A stretch of 23,124 nucleotides of DNA from a virus. The notes under the pieces were generated by a model. It did no database searches and was not told the origin of the DNA. It saw nothing but the letters and a program-made list of their open reading frames with translations. Positions 1 through 9,299 of this stretch are shown here, one piece after another. The position numbers and the translations under genes were made by a program. Within the stretch, counting starts at the first letter, position 1. The number at the start of each line of letters is the position of its first letter. The DNA is taken from the IMG/VR virus record IMGVR_UViG_3300005095_000145, positions 1 through 23,124 of that record. The stretch is one strand, 5' to 3'.

Positions 1-25
1 TATTCTAAATTTTTAAGGAGTAAAA

Positions 26-1054
26 ATGTTAAAAGAGTATTCTTCATCTAAAAAATATTTTAATCCTGATGGAATTAATAGCTTAGATGAGAAGATATAT
101 GGCAGTAATCCTACAGGTTTTATTGATTTTAATAGAAGTAAATATTCCTGGGCTAAAAATACTTACGATCTGATGTTAGCTAATACCTGGTTTCCAAGTG
201 AAGTAAATACAGCTAATGAGAAAAAGCAATTTGAATTATTAAGTGATAATGAGAAGATGATTTATAAACTAACTTTTGCTCAACTTAGTTTTAATGACTC
301 TATCCAAAGTTTTTATCTAACAGATTTTTTAAAATTTGTATCTAATTCTATTATTAAAGCTACTCTTATCAAACAAGCAGAACAAGAAGTATTACATAGT
401 AATTCTTATGCTGTTTTACTCGATGCTGCAGGAAATTCTGATGAAGTATTTGATTTATATAGAACTAATGATAAATTAAAAGAGAAAAACCAAAGAATTT
501 CTGAGCAATTTGCAAGATTTATAGATTATAAAGGTGTTAATAATATGCTACTTAGTGCAGTAGCAAGTATAAATTTGGAAGGAATTTATTTTCTATTAGG
601 TTTTAGTTTTATTTATACCTTAGGAGATAAAGTAGCTGGTGCAAGAGATATGATAGCATTTATTAGTAGAGATGAAATCAATACACATCTACCTTTATTT
701 GCTAACATATTTAAAACCATTCAAAAAGAAAATAAACTTAGTTCTAATGTTATAGATATTGCTTATAAAATGATTAAAGAAGCGGTAGATATAGAATTAG
801 ATTATGGTAAATATTTAATTAATGAATATCCTATTATGGGATTAACTGAAGAATTATTAGAAAAAACTATTTATAATTATGCTAATGATAGATTAGAAAA
901 AATTGGACTTGACCCTATATTTCCTAAAAATAAAACTACATATCTTCAAAAACTTGTAGATAAGCATCTAAATATGAATACTGTTAAAACTAATTTCTTT
1001 GAAGGTAATGTTAAAACTTATGCTAAAAGTAGCATTAATTTGGATGATTTTTAA
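26..1054 (+). CDS. nrdB: Class I ribonucleotide reductase, small (beta, R2) subunit
   Basis: The R2 subunit holds the di-metal/tyrosyl radical used by the large subunit (NrdA) to reduce ribonucleotides to deoxyribonucleotides; phages carry it to feed genome replication. At 342 aa it has the length of the short Campylobacterota-type NrdB. Ligands can be placed: D91 in FNDSIQ, E121 and H124 in EVLHS, radical Tyr Y128 four residues after that His, E185 in NLEGIYF, and E217/H221 in RDEINTH. The last pair is odd: R2 proteins normally have E-x-x-H, here there are three residues between them, as if one residue were inserted. The start is an ATG with AAGGAG at 15-20. No nrdA is in the window, so it either lies upstream or comes from the host. 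A 26-aa peptide follows nine bases after the stop. Confidence 0.93.
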   Translation: MLKEYSSSKKYFNPDGINSLDEKIYGSNPTGFIDFNRSKYSWAKNTYDLMLANTWFPSEVNTANEKKQFELLSDNEKMIYKLTFAQLSFNDSIQSFYLTDFLKFVSNSIIKATLIKQAEQEVLHSNSYAVLLDAAGNSDEVFDLYRTNDKLKEKNQRISEQFARFIDYKGVNNMLLSAVASINLEGIYFLLGFSFIYTLGDKVAGARDMIAFISRDEINTHLPLFANIFKTIQKENKLSSNVIDIAYKMIKEAVDIELDYGKYLINEYPIMGLTEELLEKTIYNYANDRLEKIGLDPIFPKNKTTYLQKLVDKHLNMNTVKTNFFEGNVKTYAKSSINLDDF

Positions 1055-1063
1055 GGAAATACT

Positions 1064-1144
1064 ATGGAATGTATTGGATTTATGGCTATAGGTTTTTTGA
1101 TTGGAGTATTATTTATATTATATTTTAAAAATATTATCTTATAA
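1064..1144 (+). CDS. 26-aa single-pass membrane peptide
   Basis: A very short ORF (MECIGFMAIGFLIGVLFILY, then FKNIIL) begins nine bases after the nrdB stop and has an AAGGA ribosome binding site at 1053-1057. Residues 4-20 form one strongly hydrophobic segment, followed by a single Lys, so a membrane peptide is likely. It ends exactly at the bidirectional terminator that separates it from the opposing operon. Function is unknown. Small phage membrane peptides include holin/spanin-like and superinfection proteins, but nothing here identifies one. It could be a chance ORF; the good RBS, position and codon use argue for a real gene. Confidence 0.5.
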   Translation: MECIGFMAIGFLIGVLFILYFKNIIL

Positions 1145-1169
1145 AGAGATAGAGTAAAATCTATCTCTT
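1144..1169. terminator. Bidirectional terminator between convergent operons
   Basis: A 9-bp stem (1144-1152 pairing with 1161-1169) with an 8-nt AT-rich loop lies between the + strand nrdB unit and the - strand virion operon. On the - strand the stem contains the stop codon of the 63-aa gene (1161-1163). U-runs on either side are short, so efficiency is uncertain. Confidence 0.55.
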
Positions 1170-1352
1170 CTTAGCCATCTTTTTAAATGTCTTAGCAAGG
1201 CAAGCTCTCCTACGAGTTGTAGGATTTTTACTATTACATCCTTTTTTAATACAAGCTTGAGTAACTCCCTTAAATCCTTCTCTTTTACAATATGCAGTAA
1301 ATGCTCCTGGTTTTTTAACTGCTTTTTGGATCCATTTAATATCTTTTGCCAT
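1161..1352 (-). CDS. Small basic phage protein (SKNPTTRRRA motif)
   Basis: A 63-aa, very Lys/Arg-rich protein with four Cys residues. The pattern WIQKAVKKPGA near the N-terminus and NPTTRRRACLAKTFKKM near the C-terminus matches a family of small phage proteins I recall as KPGA...RRRA..AKTLKKM. These usually sit among virion or lysis genes and have no assigned role; nucleic-acid binding or a minor virion role is only suggested by the charge. Its ATG overlaps the amidase stop by one base (TAATG), so the two are translationally coupled. It is the last gene of the leftward operon, and its stop lies within the terminator stem. Confidence 0.75.
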   Translation of the reverse strand: MAKDIKWIQKAVKKPGAFTAYCKREGFKGVTQACIKKGCNSKNPTTRRRACLAKTFKKMAKKR

Positions 1353-2098
1353 TATATAACTCCTTGTGATTTAAGATATTCTAATGCTTCTCTTCCCTCA
1401 TTAGGAGATTTAGCAGCTATTTGTGCGTGATAATAAGCATTAGAAATAGTAGGATAACGAGATTTTAAATACTGAACTACTCTAACTAAAGCTCTCTTTT
1501 GAGCCTCAGTTAATTTATCCCATCTACCTTTCCCTTTATATCTACCTGTTAACTCTATCCCTATAGCTTCACTATTATATTTACCTGCATGATAAAATTT
1601 ATCATCTAACCCTTTTACTATATGTATTCTACCTTTTCTATCTATAGTAATATGAGCTCCTATACCTTTTTTTCTAATTCTTGGATCTTCTGGATGATAG
1701 CCATAACCTTCTGTTCTATGGAGAATAATAGTAGTTGTTTTCTTCCTTTTACCGTGATGAAGTTGAGGTATATCATAAATCTTTACATCAAATCCTTTAA
1801 AAGCTTCTTTTAAATCTTTAGGAAGTTTAATGCTTTCAGTAGAGTTATTAATATCCTTAATAGGATTATTAATGCCCTTAGTAGAATATTGAGCTAAATC
1901 TAAAGAATCCTGAGAAATCTTAGGATCTGATGGAGTAGATAATTTAGGTGGAGAAGTTTTAGGGATATCCTCACCTAAAATTATCCTCTTATAAGCAGGC
2001 ATAGGGAGTTCTATGCCTATAGTATCTTCCATTAAAGAAATATCAGAATCTTGTCTAATATTATCCCATTCTAAAATATGTGCTAAATTTTGTATCAT
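1352..2098 (-). CDS. N-acetylmuramoyl-L-alanine amidase (Amidase_2/T7 lysozyme-like endolysin)
   Basis: This 248-aa protein should cleave the amide bond between N-acetylmuramic acid and L-alanine in peptidoglycan, for lysis or entry. The catalytic domain occupies about residues 105-248. It includes TTTIILHRTEG with first zinc ligand H127, the GIGAHITIDRKGRI core strand, HAG at 170-172, GIELTG at 180-185, and YYHAQ with second ligand H224. K230 matches the catalytic Lys of T7 lysozyme. The usual third zinc ligand (Cys or Asp two residues after that Lys) is not evident: the sequence is KSPNEG. Residues 1-100 are polar and Ser/Pro/Asn-rich with no signal peptide, perhaps a virion-anchoring part. 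The start overlaps the 1207-aa gene stop (ATGA), so it may be virion-associated rather than a free endolysin. Confidence 0.87.
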   Translation of the reverse strand: MIQNLAHILEWDNIRQDSDISLMEDTIGIELPMPAYKRIILGEDIPKTSPPKLSTPSDPKISQDSLDLAQYSTKGINNPIKDINNSTESIKLPKDLKEAFKGFDVKIYDIPQLHHGKRKKTTTIILHRTEGYGYHPEDPRIRKKGIGAHITIDRKGRIHIVKGLDDKFYHAGKYNSEAIGIELTGRYKGKGRWDKLTEAQKRALVRVVQYLKSRYPTISNAYYHAQIAAKSPNEGREALEYLKSQGVI

Positions 2099-5000
2099 CT
2101 CAATCCTTGTCCTAAATTAGGTAAATTAGGATTAAAAATTAAAACACTTGTTCCGTGTTCATATCTTTTAGCATTAAATATAATACCATCATATCCTCTC
2201 TCAGCTAATAGATCCTGGAGTTCTTTAGATAACTCTGGAATAGTTGTTCCATTAGGAGCTTCTCCTTCTTTTAAAATAGTAATAGCTTTAGTTAGAGTTG
2301 TTAGAGGATTATAAGTCTTAAGACTTAATACAGGTAATAATCTTAGTTTAAATACTCCTTGCTTAACATGTCTATATTGTCTATTATATCTATGAGAACG
2401 TTGAGCCTGTTTAAATCTATCTACACTACCTCTACCAAGTTTAAAATATGTTCCTCCATTATTTACTATAAAATTCTCCCAATCCCAATTCTCTGGAGTT
2501 CCGTGTTCTAAGAAATAAAATTGTTCTCTATGTCTCAAAGAATTCAATACCATTTGTCTAAGAGACTCTTGAACTTCTGGAGTTTGAAGTTCTGTATAAA
2601 TATGACTATATTCTCTAATAAAATCATCTACTATAGGATTAGCATATCTAAACCAATGTCCTACTCCTCCATATTTTATAATATTCCCATTTTCATCAGT
2701 AATTTGAGTCTTTCCTTCTCTAAGTTGAGCTGATCTTTTATTAGTATTAATATATCTTCTAACTGCTCTTTGATATAAATTACGAGGATTTTGAGCTATA
2801 TCTATAACATATCTTGCAAAATCAGCTAAAAGATTAGAATTAAGAGCTGAATCTTCTATAACCCTTGCTAATTCATTAGGATCTATAATTACTCTATTTA
2901 CTCTTTTAGATGCATTAAAAGCATTTACTACATCTGTATTATTTAATTTAAGTAAAGTCCAAGCAGTTGTATATGGCTGATTACTTTTTTGAGCTATTTG
3001 CCATATAGTTTTTCTTTTATCTTCTGGAAGCCTATAATAATTAGCCAAAAAATTATATTCAGCTACATTTTCAGGAGATAATTCTCTATCTTGTCTAAAA
3101 GAAGTAGGAGTTAGATCTAATTCTTTTGATACTTCTTTTCTAAGAGAATCTACTTGCTGTTTTAACTCATTAGCTGAATGTCTATTTAATGCAGCTAATA
3201 CATCTATTAAAGAGAAAGTAGTATCTGGAATTTGAGGATTAACTCTAACATTATCTAATAATTCTGATGCTCTTGTTTGAGCTTCTACATCTCTTGGAAT
3301 AACTACTTCTGATGGATTAGAAGGCATTTGAGGTGTTTGAGTAGTTGTAGAAGATGCTAACCTATCTAAATCTCTTTGAACAGCTGTTATAGCTTCTTGA
3401 GTAAATATACTTCTTTGTTGTTCATTTAATTTTCTCCAAAAATCTACTATTTCTTCTCTTCTTACCTTACGATTAGAAGCTTTCCCAAGAACTGAAATAG
3501 CTTTTCTTTCCATTAAATATTTAGCACCTTTAGTTCCTGTTAAACGCATTTTAGAAATTAAATATAAGAAAATTCGAGAAGCAACAAAAACTTTAAATCT
3601 TTCAAATAAATCTGCAGATAATCCTCCTCTATCTAAAGAAACATTACCAAGTCTTAAAGAAGCCATAAAATTATCTACAGAAAAGACTTTATTAAAATCT
3701 TCTATCATTTTTTGAAGGTTTTGACCTTCTATAGATACAAATTCTTTATTTTGGAGATTTCTAAGAATATAATCCCATCTTATATCTTCTATAGGAGTAT
3801 CTTCAAAGAAAGATTTTATAACTAATTTCTCAAATTTTTGAGTAGAAGGCATTCCTATTAATTGAGCTAAATCTCTAAAAGAATAAGATTCATTTAATGT
3901 TCTAAGAGATTTTAAAGCACTATCTTCAGTAATTCTACCATTATCTAGAGATGCTAAAATATTCCCAAGTTTAGATTTTATAAATCTTCTTGCATTACTA
4001 TAATCTTGCAAAGTCTTTTCTACTACAGTATATTCTTCAGGAGGTAATCTATCTTTTAAAAGATTTCTAATAGTAGTTAAAGTATCTCTAACTTTAGAGA
4101 CTACTAATTTATCCTGAATAGATTCAGAAGCAATAGTAAATCTTTTATATAGATCTATCATATCATATGTAGAGAGTTCAGAACCTATAAAATTACGCAA
4201 TTCATTTTGCCATCTTGAAGGTAATTCCTGATAAAGTTCCTCAAATCTTGGAATAGTATATCTATCATTTGTATGAATAACTCTTAAATAATAATTTTGT
4301 AGATCATTAAGATTACTATCAGCTAATCTAATAGAAGCTATTGCTCTATTAGCTACTTCAGTTATATTCTGAGGAGTATAGATCCTCTTAGCTCCTATAT
4401 TAGTAGTTTTAGTAATAGATGTAGATGCTTTAGGTTCTATTTCTGTTATATCTTTAACAGTATTTACTAATCCTTCTTTTCTTTTTAACCATTGAATAAT
4501 TACTTCTGGATTAGTCTTACCATAGTTAATAAGTTCAGAAGCTGAATGTTTACCAGATAAATCAAATAGAGATTCTAACAATCCTCCCCAATCTATATCA
4601 AGATAATTTTTCTTCGCTTGCTCAAATGTGGCAGGTGGAGGAGTTTGAGTAGAATCTTCTACATATTTAGAAAAATTTTTAATATAGTTCTCATATACTT
4701 TTTCAACAGGAACATTAAATTGATCTGCATAAAATTCTATTACTTTATGAGCAGATGCTGGGTTTAAATTACCCATTAAATCATCCCAAGGTCTTCTTAT
4801 TTGAGTAAATAATTTCTTAACTAACTTAGGATTTTCTACTAATTTAGCTGCAGCTATACCTAATGTTCCTCCTAAAGCTCCTGCAGTTAATGAATCTTCA
4901 ACATCTGAAGTAGCTCTGGCATTTATATAAGCAAGAGCTGAATTTAAAGCAAATATTCCAGCTTTAGTTTGAACTGAAAGAGGTATAGTAGCCATATCTA

Positions 5001-5718
5001 TTGCCATAGATCCTGCTGTAAATGAAGACAAGAAACTTGGATCTTCTCTGGATTGATATAAAATCTGATTAAATGTCTGGAGTTTATCTACTAACTCTTT
5101 ATGCCTCTCATTATCAGGATCTCCTCCTAATAAATAAAATAAATCAGAAGTAGTAACTTTTAAACCATTCCAAGCATATTCTAATCCTGCTACAAAATCA
5201 TCAGCAGGAACTCCTTTATTTTCAGCTATAAGTCTAATAGCTCTTTTAGCATATTTAACCTGCTTAGCCTCTTGTTTTAGATATGAAACTATCTCATCTG
5301 GAGTATATCCTTCTTTAAGAGCTGAGTCTATGTCATATTTTTTAGTCTTTTTAATATATGAAACTATCTCATCTGGAGTATATCCTTCTTTAAGAGCTGA
5401 GTCTATGTCAAGATATGGTTGTTTAGATTGCTCATAAAGTTTCTGAATAAATTCAGCTTTTTTAGGGGCTTTCTTAGAAATAGTATTAATATAAGACTCT
5501 ACAAAATAATTATCCCATTGTGTAGGAGTAGTTTGAGGAGGATTAACTTCTTGAGAATTAGTTAAAATTTGTTGAGAACTATCCTCTCCTTGAGTATATT
5601 TAGGAGGAGTCTGAGTAGTTTGAGGAATTAAATCTAAATCTTCTTTAGTCATAGGTTTATAAAGTCCTGCATTTAATAGTGAAGTAGTTTTATTTTGTTC
5701 TAAACCTGCTTTCATCAT
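2095..5718 (-). CDS. Giant virion protein with C-terminal ADP-ribosyltransferase-like region
   Basis: A 1207-aa protein encoded directly after the portal (ATGA overlap) and before the amidase, where podoviruses keep ejected internal or polyvalent virion proteins. The N-terminal region has two near-identical 25-residue repeats (about residues 104-146), each with SALKEGYTPDEIVSY, a helix-turn motif common in such proteins. The middle is long, helical and unrecognised, with one Ala/Gly-rich, mildly hydrophobic stretch near residues 225-295. The C-terminus (about 1065-1200) has FLEHGT, a GGTYFKLGRGS segment and GYDGIIFN...TSVLIFNP. The order HGT, later G..F, then GYDGII and a closing F-x-P strand resembles phage ART/PARP-like domains. 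If so, it could ADP-ribosylate a host target on infection. The domain call is from motifs only. Confidence 0.7.
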   Translation of the reverse strand: MMKAGLEQNKTTSLLNAGLYKPMTKEDLDLIPQTTQTPPKYTQGEDSSQQILTNSQEVNPPQTTPTQWDNYFVESYINTISKKAPKKAEFIQKLYEQSKQPYLDIDSALKEGYTPDEIVSYIKKTKKYDIDSALKEGYTPDEIVSYLKQEAKQVKYAKRAIRLIAENKGVPADDFVAGLEYAWNGLKVTTSDLFYLLGGDPDNERHKELVDKLQTFNQILYQSREDPSFLSSFTAGSMAIDMATIPLSVQTKAGIFALNSALAYINARATSDVEDSLTAGALGGTLGIAAAKLVENPKLVKKLFTQIRRPWDDLMGNLNPASAHKVIEFYADQFNVPVEKVYENYIKNFSKYVEDSTQTPPPATFEQAKKNYLDIDWGGLLESLFDLSGKHSASELINYGKTNPEVIIQWLKRKEGLVNTVKDITEIEPKASTSITKTTNIGAKRIYTPQNITEVANRAIASIRLADSNLNDLQNYYLRVIHTNDRYTIPRFEELYQELPSRWQNELRNFIGSELSTYDMIDLYKRFTIASESIQDKLVVSKVRDTLTTIRNLLKDRLPPEEYTVVEKTLQDYSNARRFIKSKLGNILASLDNGRITEDSALKSLRTLNESYSFRDLAQLIGMPSTQKFEKLVIKSFFEDTPIEDIRWDYILRNLQNKEFVSIEGQNLQKMIEDFNKVFSVDNFMASLRLGNVSLDRGGLSADLFERFKVFVASRIFLYLISKMRLTGTKGAKYLMERKAISVLGKASNRKVRREEIVDFWRKLNEQQRSIFTQEAITAVQRDLDRLASSTTTQTPQMPSNPSEVVIPRDVEAQTRASELLDNVRVNPQIPDTTFSLIDVLAALNRHSANELKQQVDSLRKEVSKELDLTPTSFRQDRELSPENVAEYNFLANYYRLPEDKRKTIWQIAQKSNQPYTTAWTLLKLNNTDVVNAFNASKRVNRVIIDPNELARVIEDSALNSNLLADFARYVIDIAQNPRNLYQRAVRRYINTNKRSAQLREGKTQITDENGNIIKYGGVGHWFRYANPIVDDFIREYSHIYTELQTPEVQESLRQMVLNSLRHREQFYFLEHGTPENWDWENFIVNNGGTYFKLGRGSVDRFKQAQRSHRYNRQYRHVKQGVFKLRLLPVLSLKTYNPLTTLTKAITILKEGEAPNGTTIPELSKELQDLLAERGYDGIIFNAKRYEHGTSVLIFNPNLPNLGQGLR
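5281..5410 (-). repeat. Tandem 75-bp coding repeat in the giant virion protein
   Basis: Bases 5281-5335 and 5356-5410 are identical over 55 nt and are offset by exactly 75 nt (25 codons), so the repeat stays in frame. The nucleotide identity, not just protein identity, indicates a recent duplication of the GYTPDEI helical module. Confidence 0.9.
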
Positions 5719-7517
5719 AATGCTTCTCCTGATACTCTATTAGTTCTATTTTGCACATTAGTTAAACCCTCAACATTAGGATGCTTAGTAGCTTGTCCTA
5801 AAAGAGCCTGATATTCTGGCTGAGGTTGCAACATTTCAGCAGTTTCCTCAAAAATTTTAGCAATTTCTGGAGAATATTTAGTTTTAGTCATTTGAACTGA
5901 TAACGCTGCTATTTTTGCATAACCTGCCGGATTAACAGTCATTAACATCTGACCTGCATTACCATTTAAAATAGTTTCTATTAATAATTGAGCTTTCTCA
6001 TCTTCTTGATGTGTGTTAACACTCTCTACAAATAATTCTACATCTAAATTTGCTAAATCAGTATCTGGATCTGATAAAGGAGTAACTATTATATTACCAT
6101 TCTCATCTCTTAACGGTTGTTGAGTTTGAGGATCATATTCTTCTTCATAAAAATATTCTCCTGTTAGAGGATGTTGTAATGGTCTATTAATCTCTACAAA
6201 TTTAGTTGAATTAAACTCATCAGAAATAGAAAAAATCTGATGAGCTCTATAAAATTGTTGAACTAATTTAATAGTATTCCATCCTTGAAGTCTATAAAAA
6301 GTATGTAGAGCATCGTCTATATAATTTAATCCTACAATAGATGCTTGTTGTTGCAATTGAACTTTTTTACCTGAGTCAGATGCAAATGCCATACCTAAGA
6401 AAGAGTCATTTATTCCAAGAACTTTTTGAATTCTATCAAATGCCCTATCTATTATGATATATTGCTGTTGTATCTCAGCATTTAGTTTATCGAGCTTAAT
6501 TCCATTAATATCTAAGACTTTAACTATAGCATTTACTCTATTAAATGCTTTTTTAAATTGCTCAAAATCTTCTACTGCATTCTCTTGAACTAATACTCTG
6601 TTAGTATTTACAAGAAATTGAATTTGAAGTAATGCTTGATTTATAGCATTCTGAGATTCATATACATCATTAAAAACTCCATAATACTCAGCTTTAGAAG
6701 ATTGAATGAGTTTAGTTACAGTATATGGAGATTTTACTTTAGAATAAGAAATATCAGTTTTAGATAAGATATGATCTCCAGACCAATAAACAGACCAAGT
6801 TCTTCCTTTATCATCGTGCCATATAGTATGAACTATTAAATAATTATCAAGTTGATTATATCTACCATCAAATTTATTATTAAAAGTAAACTCAAACTCT
6901 GCTTCTTTTATATCTAAATGATTATCATACGGCTCTAATTTTGTCCAAGTATATGGAAATAATTTCTTAACTGTTTCTTTAGGTAACCATTTAAATCTAT
7001 GTATAAATCTTGCATCTGAATAGTCAAGTTTTCGAGACATTGGATCTAATACAAGTTCATATGAAGGAACATGCTCTTTAATTACTTCATATATAGGTCT
7101 CCCAAACTCATCTTTTTTATTAGTAGATCTTATGAAAGTATAAGCACAAAATAGTCCAGAAAGAAACCCATCCATTTTTATAGTATCAGCAAGCTGTTTA
7201 AAATTATTTTTATAGTCTATATATTTAATTACATCATTAAAAATTTGAGCAATCTGAAGATCTTCTTTTCTTACAGGAGCTACTCTAATAGTGTTAATTA
7301 CATTAGAATAATACCCTATAAGTTGACGAGTAAAGAGTTTGATAATATTAAAAGTTTCAGGAGGTTGTCCTATCTCTCTAATATATGCTTCTTGCTCAGG
7401 AGTATATTGTCTATTATGAAACATATCTTCTATTAAATTAGCCTTATCTCTACTCTCTTGATATGTCTCATATCCTACTTGAAAGGAATCTTTTAAATTA
7501 TCTATAGTTAATTTCAT
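5715..7517 (-). CDS. Portal protein (P22-like podovirus portal family)
   Basis: At 600 aa this is in the usual range for P22-type portals, which form the dodecameric ring through which DNA is packaged and ejected. Family-like features are: N-terminal DMFHNRQY and FNIIKLFTRQLIGYY; the region PSYELVLDPMSRKLDYSDARF, typical of the portal wing; DVYESQNAINQALLQ; and FLGMAFASDSGKKVQLQQQASI, resembling the sequence that precedes the crown. The C-terminus is Gln-rich. It sits ten bases after the 583-aa gene and overlaps the 1207-aa gene by ATGA. TerL is 13 kb away on the other strand, an unusual separation, as terminase and portal are often adjacent. Confidence 0.85.
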   Translation of the reverse strand: MKLTIDNLKDSFQVGYETYQESRDKANLIEDMFHNRQYTPEQEAYIREIGQPPETFNIIKLFTRQLIGYYSNVINTIRVAPVRKEDLQIAQIFNDVIKYIDYKNNFKQLADTIKMDGFLSGLFCAYTFIRSTNKKDEFGRPIYEVIKEHVPSYELVLDPMSRKLDYSDARFIHRFKWLPKETVKKLFPYTWTKLEPYDNHLDIKEAEFEFTFNNKFDGRYNQLDNYLIVHTIWHDDKGRTWSVYWSGDHILSKTDISYSKVKSPYTVTKLIQSSKAEYYGVFNDVYESQNAINQALLQIQFLVNTNRVLVQENAVEDFEQFKKAFNRVNAIVKVLDINGIKLDKLNAEIQQQYIIIDRAFDRIQKVLGINDSFLGMAFASDSGKKVQLQQQASIVGLNYIDDALHTFYRLQGWNTIKLVQQFYRAHQIFSISDEFNSTKFVEINRPLQHPLTGEYFYEEEYDPQTQQPLRDENGNIIVTPLSDPDTDLANLDVELFVESVNTHQEDEKAQLLIETILNGNAGQMLMTVNPAGYAKIAALSVQMTKTKYSPEIAKIFEETAEMLQPQPEYQALLGQATKHPNVEGLTNVQNRTNRVSGEAL

Positions 7518-7527
7518 CCTCTACTCC

Positions 7528-9279
7528 TTATTTTATCCAAAAAGAATCTAACGGCTTACGATTCTTTTTAATAGTCTGAGTCTGGGTTTGAGTTTGGTCT
7601 GGAGTCTGGGTCTGAGTTTGAGTTTGAGTCTGGGCATAAGGAAGTTTCTGAGAAATTTTAGCAAATAATCTCTTAGTTTTATCTAATTCTTTCTTACCGT
7701 TGAGATATGTATAAGGAACATAAGGTAGAACTGAATTTAAATTATCCTCAGCATTTTGAATAAGTTGTGATGTAAATCCAGAAAGAGATGCTAAAAATGA
7801 CTCTTTATTATTCCAATTACCTCCAGTAACTATCTCAGTTCTTCTCTCAAACTCTGCATCTGTTAATTGTTGTCCAGACATAGTTAAAATATAATCAGCT
7901 ATTTGTTGTCCTAATTTAGATTTAAATTGCCATCTTCTAAATTGTGCTAATAATTTTTCTCTATCTTCTGGATCATCTTTAGAAAGATATAAAGATCTAA
8001 AATTTGCTAATTTATTTAAATCGTCAGTAACTTTATACCAAGCATTACGTGGTAGGGATTCTGCTTCCTTTAGAAGTTCAGTAAATCTTTTAGCTAAAAT
8101 AGGAAGCTTCATTATCTGTTTTTTCTGATCTATAGGTATAGTTATGCCCTCTTTCTTATTTTGAGCCTCTATTTTCTTAGTTATAGCAAAAATCTCCTTA
8201 GGAACTCTGCGAGAAAGATCTATATATGGCAGAGTTTCAAGTAATCTCTGCTCAATTTCAGGAGATACAGGCTGATTATTTTTAAGTTTAGCTATAGTTT
8301 CTTTTAATTGAATCTCAGCTTTTTTAGTATCTAATTCAGCTTTTTTAACTTTTAATTGTTCTTTAATTACTTCATTTTGTAATTTTTGTTGTTGTAACTG
8401 AGCTTTTGGATCTGGATGTTTATTAGCATAATAAGTAAGAAAATCATCTATTGTAGCATTAGGATTCTCTTGTCTATATTTTTCATATTCCTCAAGTATA
8501 GCTTTAGGTTGAAGAGATTGAGCCTCTATTGCTGCTAAATCTGCTTCAGTTTTAGCAGGGTAGATATTTTGCTGATATTTAGCTTGAGCCTGCACAGCTT
8601 TGGCTTGTTCTTCTTTAGCCTCATAAATTTCAGGAACATCAAAAGCACCAGATAAAATATCCATCATCTTCTTAAGTCTCTTTTGAGCTGCTTCTCTTGT
8701 TTGCGAATCTACATAAGAATAAAAACCATTAGTATTAACTATATGAGGTGTAGGAACTATTTTAGTAGTTCCATCTGCAAGAACTGCTTTAAAATATAGA
8801 GATTGCAATGCTTTTTGCACATTAGGATCAGCTAATTTAGCTCTATTTAGTGGAAGTTTTTCAAGTTTCTCTATCTCATCTATATCTTCCTTTGAAAGAG
8901 GATCTATAGGTAATAGAGAATTAACTTGAAAAGCATCCACTAATCTCTGCTTAAGTATAGGATTATTTAGCAAAACTCTATTAGCATCAGATGCTCTCCC
9001 AGCTAAGAGATAAGCAGTTGTTGTGGTCATAGCATCTTTTGAGAGAAGATCTTCCATAACTTGAGATTTTTGAAGGGCAGTCATTAATTGTTGATTTAAC
9101 ATCTCTTCTTGAATAGCTAATGCTTTCATTCCTCTAATATTTGGGACATACTCTCCAGTTTGTGCATTAAGCTCAAAACCCTGCACATAATTTTTTAATC
9201 TTTGTTGCCTTTCTCTTCTAATATCAGTATTTCTTTCCATCCCAAGTCTAATGCCTTGAGAAAATCCTTCTAATGCCAT
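7528..9279 (-). CDS. 583-aa coiled-coil protein with a C-terminal TQ repeat
   Basis: I do not recognise this protein. It is Gln/Ala/Lys/Glu-rich and predicted mostly helical, with a long coiled-coil-like stretch at about residues 225-330 (QAKAVQAQAKYQQN and KLQNEVIKEQLKVKKAELD). Near the C-terminus are (TQ)4-5 runs either side of TPD, encoded by a GT/TC-rich simple repeat at about 7580-7640, then a basic end. Such proteins between small internal virion proteins and the portal are usually structural or ejected (compare T7 gp15/gp16 by position only). The ATG start begins MALEGFSQGIRLGMERN. The gap to the portal gene is only 10 nt, so they are co-transcribed. Confidence 0.75.
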   Translation of the reverse strand: MALEGFSQGIRLGMERNTDIRRERQQRLKNYVQGFELNAQTGEYVPNIRGMKALAIQEEMLNQQLMTALQKSQVMEDLLSKDAMTTTTAYLLAGRASDANRVLLNNPILKQRLVDAFQVNSLLPIDPLSKEDIDEIEKLEKLPLNRAKLADPNVQKALQSLYFKAVLADGTTKIVPTPHIVNTNGFYSYVDSQTREAAQKRLKKMMDILSGAFDVPEIYEAKEEQAKAVQAQAKYQQNIYPAKTEADLAAIEAQSLQPKAILEEYEKYRQENPNATIDDFLTYYANKHPDPKAQLQQQKLQNEVIKEQLKVKKAELDTKKAEIQLKETIAKLKNNQPVSPEIEQRLLETLPYIDLSRRVPKEIFAITKKIEAQNKKEGITIPIDQKKQIMKLPILAKRFTELLKEAESLPRNAWYKVTDDLNKLANFRSLYLSKDDPEDREKLLAQFRRWQFKSKLGQQIADYILTMSGQQLTDAEFERRTEIVTGGNWNNKESFLASLSGFTSQLIQNAEDNLNSVLPYVPYTYLNGKKELDKTKRLFAKISQKLPYAQTQTQTQTQTPDQTQTQTQTIKKNRKPLDSFWIK

Positions 9280-9299
9280 ATCTATCCTTTATGCTAAAT

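Noticed and set aside
1622-2733. Short + strand ORFs inside the virion operon (1622-1813, 2090-2314, 2521-2733, also 7245-7436)
   Set aside because: They lie antisense to well-supported genes, without ribosome binding sites or recognisable sequence.
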